Assembly: GCA_026008535.1 (NCBI GenBank)
Contig: BRKX01000017.1
Coordinates: 4,778,501 to 4,842,500 of the forward strand
Reading direction: 5' to 3'
DNA length: 64,000 bases
Source: Perilla frutescens
Taxonomy: Eukaryota > Streptophyta > Magnoliopsida > Lamiales > Lamiaceae
Part shown: positions 59,049 through 64,000 of the stretch, piece after piece
How the letters are laid out: the number at the start of each line of letters is the position of its first letter
Numbering within the stretch: position 1 is the first letter of the stretch
Notes under the pieces: generated by a model
What the model was told of the DNA's origin: nothing
Database searches by the model: none
The model's input: only the letters and a program-made list of their open reading frames with translations
Position numbers and translations under genes: made by a program

Positions 59049-59167
59049 AGGGTGCAACACGAGGACTTCCCAGGGGGTCACCCATCCTAGTACTATTCTC
59101 GCCCAAACACGCTTAACTTCGGAGTTCTGATGGGATCCGGTGCATTAGTGCTGGTATGATCGCACCC
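59049..59167 (-). rRNA. 5S rRNA: 5S rRNA copy 113
   Basis: Full length; C119T, G72A, C61T. Confidence 0.92.
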
Positions 59168-59577
59168 GTTAGAGTCTCTTCACAAAATTTTCTTATAGCT
59201 GGTGGCACAGCGGGCGGTGGTGGTCTCTGAACTTCAAACGCGCGTAACATTCGAACCGATTGGAGTTACGGGGCGCACAGCATGTACACGCGAAGGTCTC
59301 GCCGAGCCGTACGACCTGGACAATAGGGCTCGCCCGTTGTGTGCACTAGCCGAGGTCAAAAAAGAGCTTAGAGTGCCGGTTTCGTGGCCCGCCGTGTTTC
59401 AACGGCCACTAATTCAGAGATTGTGGGTCCCACACTCATAATCACGGCTCGCTGATGATGAAAGCTCTGTGTCGCGGTTTCAGTTACTCACAACGAGTAA
59501 CATAAAGTGAAAAACCGAACAAATTGCAAAAAAAAAAAAGAACAAATTATCCGAAAAGATGAGTCTGAACTACAAAA

Positions 59578-59696
59578 GGGGTGCAACACGAGGACTTCCC
59601 AGGGGGTCACCCATCCTAGTACTACTCTCGCCCAAGCACGCTTAACTTCGGAGTTCTGATGGGATCCGGTGCATTACTGCTGGTATGATCGCACCC
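59578..59696 (-). rRNA. 5S rRNA: 5S rRNA copy 114
   Basis: Full length; C20G, T at -1. Long-range counterpart of copy 87. Confidence 0.91.
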
Positions 59697-60104
59697 ATTA
59701 GAGTCTCTTCACAAAATTTTCTTATAGCTGGTGGCACAGCGGGCGGTGGTGGTCTCTGAACTTCAAACGCGCGTAACTTTCGAACCGATTGGAGTTACGG
59801 GGCGCACAGCATGTACACGCGAAGGTCTCGCCGAGCCGTACGACCTGGACAACAGGTCTCGCCCGTTGTGTGCACTAGCCGATGTCAAAAAAGAGCTTAG
59901 AGTGCCGGTTTCTTGGCCCGCCGTGTTTCAACGGCCACGAATTCAGAGATTGTGGGTCCCACACTCGTAATCACGGCTCGCTGATGACGAAAGCTCTGTG
60001 TCGCGGTTTCAGTTACTCAGAACGAGTAACATAAAGCGAAAAACCGAACAAATTGCAAAAAAAAAAGAACAAATTATCCGAAAAGATGAGTCTGAACTAC
60101 AAAA

Positions 60105-60223
60105 GGGGTGCAACACGAGGACATCCCAGGGGGTCACCCATCCTAGTACTACTCTCGCCCAAGCACGCTTAACTTCGGAGTTCTGATGGGATCCGGTGCA
60201 TTAGTGCTGGTATGATCGCACCC
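60105..60223 (-). rRNA. 5S rRNA: 5S rRNA copy 115
   Basis: Full length; A101T. Counterpart of copy 88, sharing its GACTGTAAC promoter variant. Confidence 0.93.
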
Positions 60224-60632
60224 GTTACAGTCTTTTCACAAAATTTTCTTATAGCTGGTGGCACAGCGGGCGGTGGTGGTCTCTGAACTTCAAACGCGCG
60301 TAACTTTCGAACCGATTGGAGTTACGGGGCGCACAGCATGTACACGCAAAGGTCTCGCCGAGCCGTACGACCTGCACAACAGGGCTTGCCCGTTGTGTGC
60401 ACTAGTCGAGGTCAAAAAAGAGCTTAGAGTGCCGGTTTCTTGGCCCGCCGTGTTTCAACGGCCACTAATTCAGAGATTGTGGGTCTCACACTCGTAATCA
60501 CGGCTCGCTGATGACGAAAGCTCTGTGTCGCGGTTTCAGTTACTCACAACGAGTAACATAAAGTGAAAAACCGAACAAATTGCAAAAAAAAAAAGAACAA
60601 ATTATCCGAAAAGATGAGTCTGAACTACAAAA

Positions 60633-60751
60633 AGGTTGCAACACGAGGACTTCCCAGGGGGTCACCCATCCTAGTACTATTCTCGCCCAAACACGCTTAA
60701 CTTCGGAGTTCTGATGGGATCCGGTGCATTAGTGCTGGTATGATCGCACCC
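60633..60751 (-). rRNA. 5S rRNA: 5S rRNA copy 116
   Basis: Full length; C119T, C116A, G72A, C61T. C116A breaks the G3-C116 pair. Confidence 0.9.
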
Positions 60752-61158
60752 GTTAGAGTCTCTTCACAAAATTTTCTTATAGCAGGTGGCACAGCGGGCG
60801 GTGGTGGTCTCTGAACTTCAAACGCGCGTAACCTTCGAACCGATTGGAGTTACGGGGCGCACAGCATGTACACGCGAAGGTCTCGCCGAGCCGTACGACC
60901 TGGACAATAGGGCTCACCCGTTGTGTGCACTAGCCGAGGTCAAAAAAGAGCTTAGAGTGCCGGTTTCGTGGCCCGCCGTGTTTCAACGGCCACTAATTCA
61001 GAGATTGTGGGTCCCACACTCGTAATCACGGCTCGCTGATGACGAAAGCTCTGTGTCGCGGTTTCAGTTAGTCACAACGAGTAACATAAAGTGAAAAACC
61101 GAACAAATTGCAAAAAAAAAGAACAAATTATCCGAAAAGATGAGTCTGAACTACAAAA

Positions 61159-61277
61159 GGGGTGCAACACGAGGACTTCCCAGGGGGTCACCCATCCTAG
61201 TACTACTCTCGCCCAAGCACGCTTAACTTCGGAGTTCTGATGGGATCTGGTGCATTAGTGCTGGTATGATCGCACCC
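61159..61277 (-). rRNA. 5S rRNA: 5S rRNA copy 117
   Basis: Full length; G30A, T at -1. Counterpart of copy 89. Confidence 0.92.
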
Positions 61278-61685
61278 ATTAGAGTCTCTTCACAAAATTT
61301 TCTTATAGCTGGTGGCACAGCGGGCGGTGGTGGTCTCTGAACTTCAAACGCGCGTAACTTTCGAACCGATTGGAGTTACGGGGCGCACAGCATGTACACG
61401 CGAAGGTCTCGCCGAGCCGTACGACCTGGACAACAGGGCTCGCCCGTTGTGTGCCCTAGCCGAGGTCAAAAAAGAGCTTAGAGTGCCGGTTTCTTGGCCC
61501 GCCGTGTTTCAACGGCCACTAATTCAGAGATTGTGGGTCCCACACTCGTAATCACGGCTCGCTGATGACGAAAGCTCTGTGTCGCGGTTTCAGTTACTCA
61601 CAACGAGTAACATAAAGCGAAAAACCGAACAAATTGCAAAAACAAAAGAACAAATTATCCGAAAAGATGAGTCTGAACTACAAAA

Positions 61686-61804
61686 GGGGTGCAACACGAG
61701 GACATCCCAGGGGGTCACCCATCCTAGTACTACTCTCGCCCAAGCACACTTAGCTTCGGAGTTCTGATGGGATCCGGTGCATTAGTGCTGGTATGATCGC
61801 ACCC
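61686..61804 (-). rRNA. 5S rRNA: 5S rRNA copy 118
   Basis: Full length; A101T, C57T, T52C. Confidence 0.92.
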
Positions 61805-62213
61805 GTTATAGTCTTTTCACAAAATTTTCTTATAGCTGGTGGCACAGCGGGCGGTGGTGGTCTCTGAACTTTAAACGCGCGTAACTTTCGAACCGATTGG
61901 AGTTACGGGGCGCTCAGCATTTACACGCGAAGGTCTCGCCGAGCCGTACGACCTGCACAACAGGGCTTGCCCGTTGTGTGCACTAGCCGAGGTCAAAAAA
62001 GAGCTTAGAGTGCCGGTTTCTTGGCCCGCCGTGTTTCAACGGCCACTAATTCAGAGATTGTGGGTCCCACACTCGTAATCACGGCTCGCTGATGACGAAA
62101 GCTCTGTGTCGCGGTTTCAGTTACTCACAACGAGTAACATAAAGTGAAAAACCGAACAAATTGCAAAAAAAAAAAGAACAAATTATCCGAAAAGATGAGT
62201 CTGAACTACAAAA

Positions 62214-62332
62214 GGGGTGCAACACGAGGACTTCCCAGGGGGTCACCCATCCTTGTACTACTCTCGCCCAAACAAGCTTAACTTCGGAGTTCTGATGGGA
62301 TCCGGTGCATTAGTGCTGGTATGATCGCACCC
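62214..62332 (-). rRNA. 5S rRNA: 5S rRNA copy 119
   Basis: Full length; T79A, C61T, G58T. Counterpart of copy 91. Confidence 0.91.
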
Positions 62333-62741
62333 GTTAGAGTCTCTTCACAAAATTTTCTTATAGCTGGTGGCACAGCGGGCGGTGGTGGTCTCTGAACTTC
62401 AAACGCGCGTAACTTTCGAACCGATTGGAGTTACGGGGCGCACAGCATGTACACGCGAAGGTCTCGCCGAGCCGTACGACCTGCACAACTGGGCTTGCCC
62501 GTTGTGTGCACTAGTCGAGGTCAAAAAAGAGCTTAGAGTGCCGGTTTCTTGGCCCGCCGTGTTTCAACGGCCACTAATTCAGAGATTGTGGGTCTCACAC
62601 TCGTAATCACGGCTCGCTGATGACGAAAGCTCTGTGTCGCGGTTTCAGTTACTCACAACGAGTAACATAAAGTGAAAAACCGAACAAATTGCAAAAAAAA
62701 AAAGAACAAATTATCCGAAAAGATGAGTCTGAACTACAAAA

Positions 62742-62860
62742 AGGGTGCAACACGAGGACTTCCCAGGGGGTCACCCATCCTAGTACTATTCTCGCCCAAA
62801 CACGCTTAACTTCGGAGTTCTGATGGGATCCGGTGCATTAGTGCTGGTATGATCGCACCC
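62742..62860 (-). rRNA. 5S rRNA: 5S rRNA copy 120
   Basis: Full length; C119T, G72A, C61T. Confidence 0.92.
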
Positions 62861-63268
62861 GTTAGAGTCTCTTCACAAAATTTTCTTATAGCTGGTGGCA
62901 CAGCGGGCGGTGGTGGTCTCTGAACTTCAAACGCGCGTAACCTTCGAACCGATTGGAGTTACGGGGCGCATAGCATGTACACGCGAAGGTCTCGCCGAGC
63001 AGTACGACCTGGACAATAGGGCTCACCCGTTGTGTGCACTAGCCGAGGTCAAAAAAGAGCTTAGAGTGCCGGTTTCGTGGCCCGCCGTGTTTCAACGGCC
63101 ACTAATTCAGAGATTGTGGGTCCCACACTCGTAATCACGGCTCGCTGATGACGAAAGCTCTGTGTCGCGGTTTCAGTTACTCACAACGAGTAACATAAAG
63201 TGAAAAACCGAACAAATTGCAAAAAAAAAAGAACAAATTATCCGAAAAGATGAGTCTGAACTACAAAA

Positions 63269-63387
63269 GAGGTGCAACACGAAGACTTCCCAGGGGGTCA
63301 CCCATCCTAGTACTACTCTCGCCCAAGCACGCTTAACTTCGGAGTTCTGATGGGATCCGGTGCATTAGTGCTGGTATGATCGCACCC
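63269..63387 (-). rRNA. 5S rRNA: 5S rRNA copy 121
   Basis: Full length; C118T, C105T. Counterpart of copy 93. Confidence 0.92.
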
Positions 63388-63795
63388 GTTAGAGTCTCTT
63401 CACAAAATTTTCTTATAGCTGGTGGCACAGCGGGCGGTGGTAGTCTCTGAACTTCAAACGCGCGTAACTTTCGAACCGATTGGAGTTACGGGGCGCACAG
63501 CATGTACACGCGAAGGTCTCGCCGAGCCGTACGACCTGGACAACAGGGCTCGCCCGTTGTGTGCCCTAGCCGAGGTCAAAAAAGAGCTTAGAGTGCCGGT
63601 TTCTTGGCCCGCCGTGTTTCAACGACCACTAATTCAGAGATTGTGGGTCCCACACTCGTAATCACGGCTCGCTGATGACGAAAGCTCTGTGTCGCGGTTT
63701 CAGTTACTCACAACGAGTAACATAAAGCGAAAAACCGAACAAATTGCAAAAACAAAAGAACAAATTATCCGAAAAGATGAGTCTGAACTACAAAA

Positions 63796-63914
63796 GGGGT
63801 GCAACACGAGGACATCCCAGGGGGTCACCCATCCTAGTACTACTCTCGCCCAAGCACACTTAGCTTCGGAGTTCTGATGGGATCCGGTGCATTAGTGCTG
63901 GTATGATCGCACCC
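63796..63914 (-). rRNA. 5S rRNA: 5S rRNA copy 122 (last in window)
   Basis: Full length; A101T, C57T, T52C. Its TATAAG promoter is inside the window; the spacer beyond is cut at 64000. Confidence 0.92.
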
Positions 63915-64000
63915 GTTATAGTCTTTTCACAAAATTTTCTTATAGCTGGTGGCACAGCGGGCAGTGGTGGTCTCTGAACTTTAAACGCGCGTAACTTTCG

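Larger units (their letters stand above)
54984..59201. repeat. 4-unit higher-order repeat, two copies (period about 2108 bp)
   Basis: Units at 54984, 55510, 56037 and 56564 match 57091, 57618, 58146 and 58673. Markers are CACACTCGCAATC, GAGCAGTACG, CGATCCGTAC and CCCACCGTGTTTTAAC. Confidence 0.88.
58673..63948. repeat. long-range duplication, right copy
   Basis: Counterpart of 44451-49199. It holds one additional unit (anchor 60258), which explains the offset change from 14222 to about 14750 bp. Confidence 0.88.
1..64000 (-). repeat. 5S rDNA tandem array (122 head-to-tail units)
   Basis: The window is filled by tandem units of about 516-529 bp, each with a 5S rRNA gene on the minus strand and a spacer of about 408 bp. 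A fixed anchor in every spacer (GTGGCACAGC, 35 bp upstream of the 5S start) recurs 122 times, the first at 502 and the last at 63949. Units with a full gene are about 527 bp and those with the common gene deletion about 517 bp. No unit is inverted and nothing non-5S interrupts the array. Plant nuclear 5S genes normally lie in such arrays, separate from 35S rDNA. Both window ends fall in spacer, so the array continues on both sides. Confidence 0.98.

Noticed and set aside
1..64000. CRISPR array or other regular prokaryotic repeat
   Set aside because: Units are over 500 bp, near-identical throughout, and contain a eukaryotic 5S gene.
1..64000. Cassandra-type TRIM retrotransposons carrying 5S sequence
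   Set aside because: Every unit has a complete or internally deleted 5S gene in strict tandem order. I saw no primer binding site, polypurine tract, LTR end or target-site duplication.
1..64000. Linked 35S-5S rDNA arrangement
   Set aside because: No 18S, 5.8S or 25S sequence is recognisable between any two 5S copies.

Overview
The whole 64 kb window is one uninterrupted tandem array of nuclear 5S ribosomal RNA genes from a flowering plant. I count 122 complete gene copies, all head-to-tail and all transcribed from the minus strand. Units are about 516-529 bp: a 119-nt 5S gene plus a spacer of about 408 bp. The assignment rests on the 5S sequence itself: it starts GGGTGCGATCATACCAGCAC, keeps box A, the intermediate element and box C, carries the BamHI site GGATCC at 30-35, and runs straight into a T4 terminator. 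A TATA-like TATAAG at -30 to -25 and AAC at -3 to -1 fit the usual plant 5S upstream element. The G3-C116 helix I pair and TAATGCACC at 21-29 suggest a eudicot; I cannot place it lower.

Layout. Positions 1-348 are the end of a spacer; copy 1 is at 349-467 and copy 122 at 63796-63914; 63915-64000 is promoter plus the start of the next spacer. I see no protein-coding gene, transposon, tRNA, 18S/5.8S/25S rDNA or other insertion. The recurrent ORFs of about 60-100 aa are spacer artefacts.

The array has two domains. From the start to about 41.3 kb, 33 of the first 79 copies carry one identical 10-bp deletion (5S 89-98) that removes the 3' half of box C and much of the 3' strand of helix IV; they are probable pseudogenes mixed among full-length copies. 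Right of 41,250 this allele is absent. There the copies form other families (A101T; C61T+G72A+C119T; C20G; G2A+C114A), and two copies carry an 8-bp helix II deletion together with a TATA-box mutation.

Variant monomers are arranged in higher-order repeats of 3, 4, 5 and 6 units (periods about 1561, 2098, 3141, 2617 and 2109 bp). One long-range duplication pairs about 44.5-49.2 kb with 58.7-63.9 kb. This is the pattern expected from repeated unequal exchange with only local homogenisation.

The genes act as a dosage array: each intact copy would be transcribed by RNA polymerase III via TFIIIA/TFIIIC/TFIIIB to give 5S rRNA of the large ribosomal subunit. Gene variants below are written on the transcript strand, numbered 1-119 from the 5S start, against consensus copy 97. 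The window holds no unknown multi-gene system; what is notable is the deletion-allele class, the multi-hit copies and the higher-order structure.
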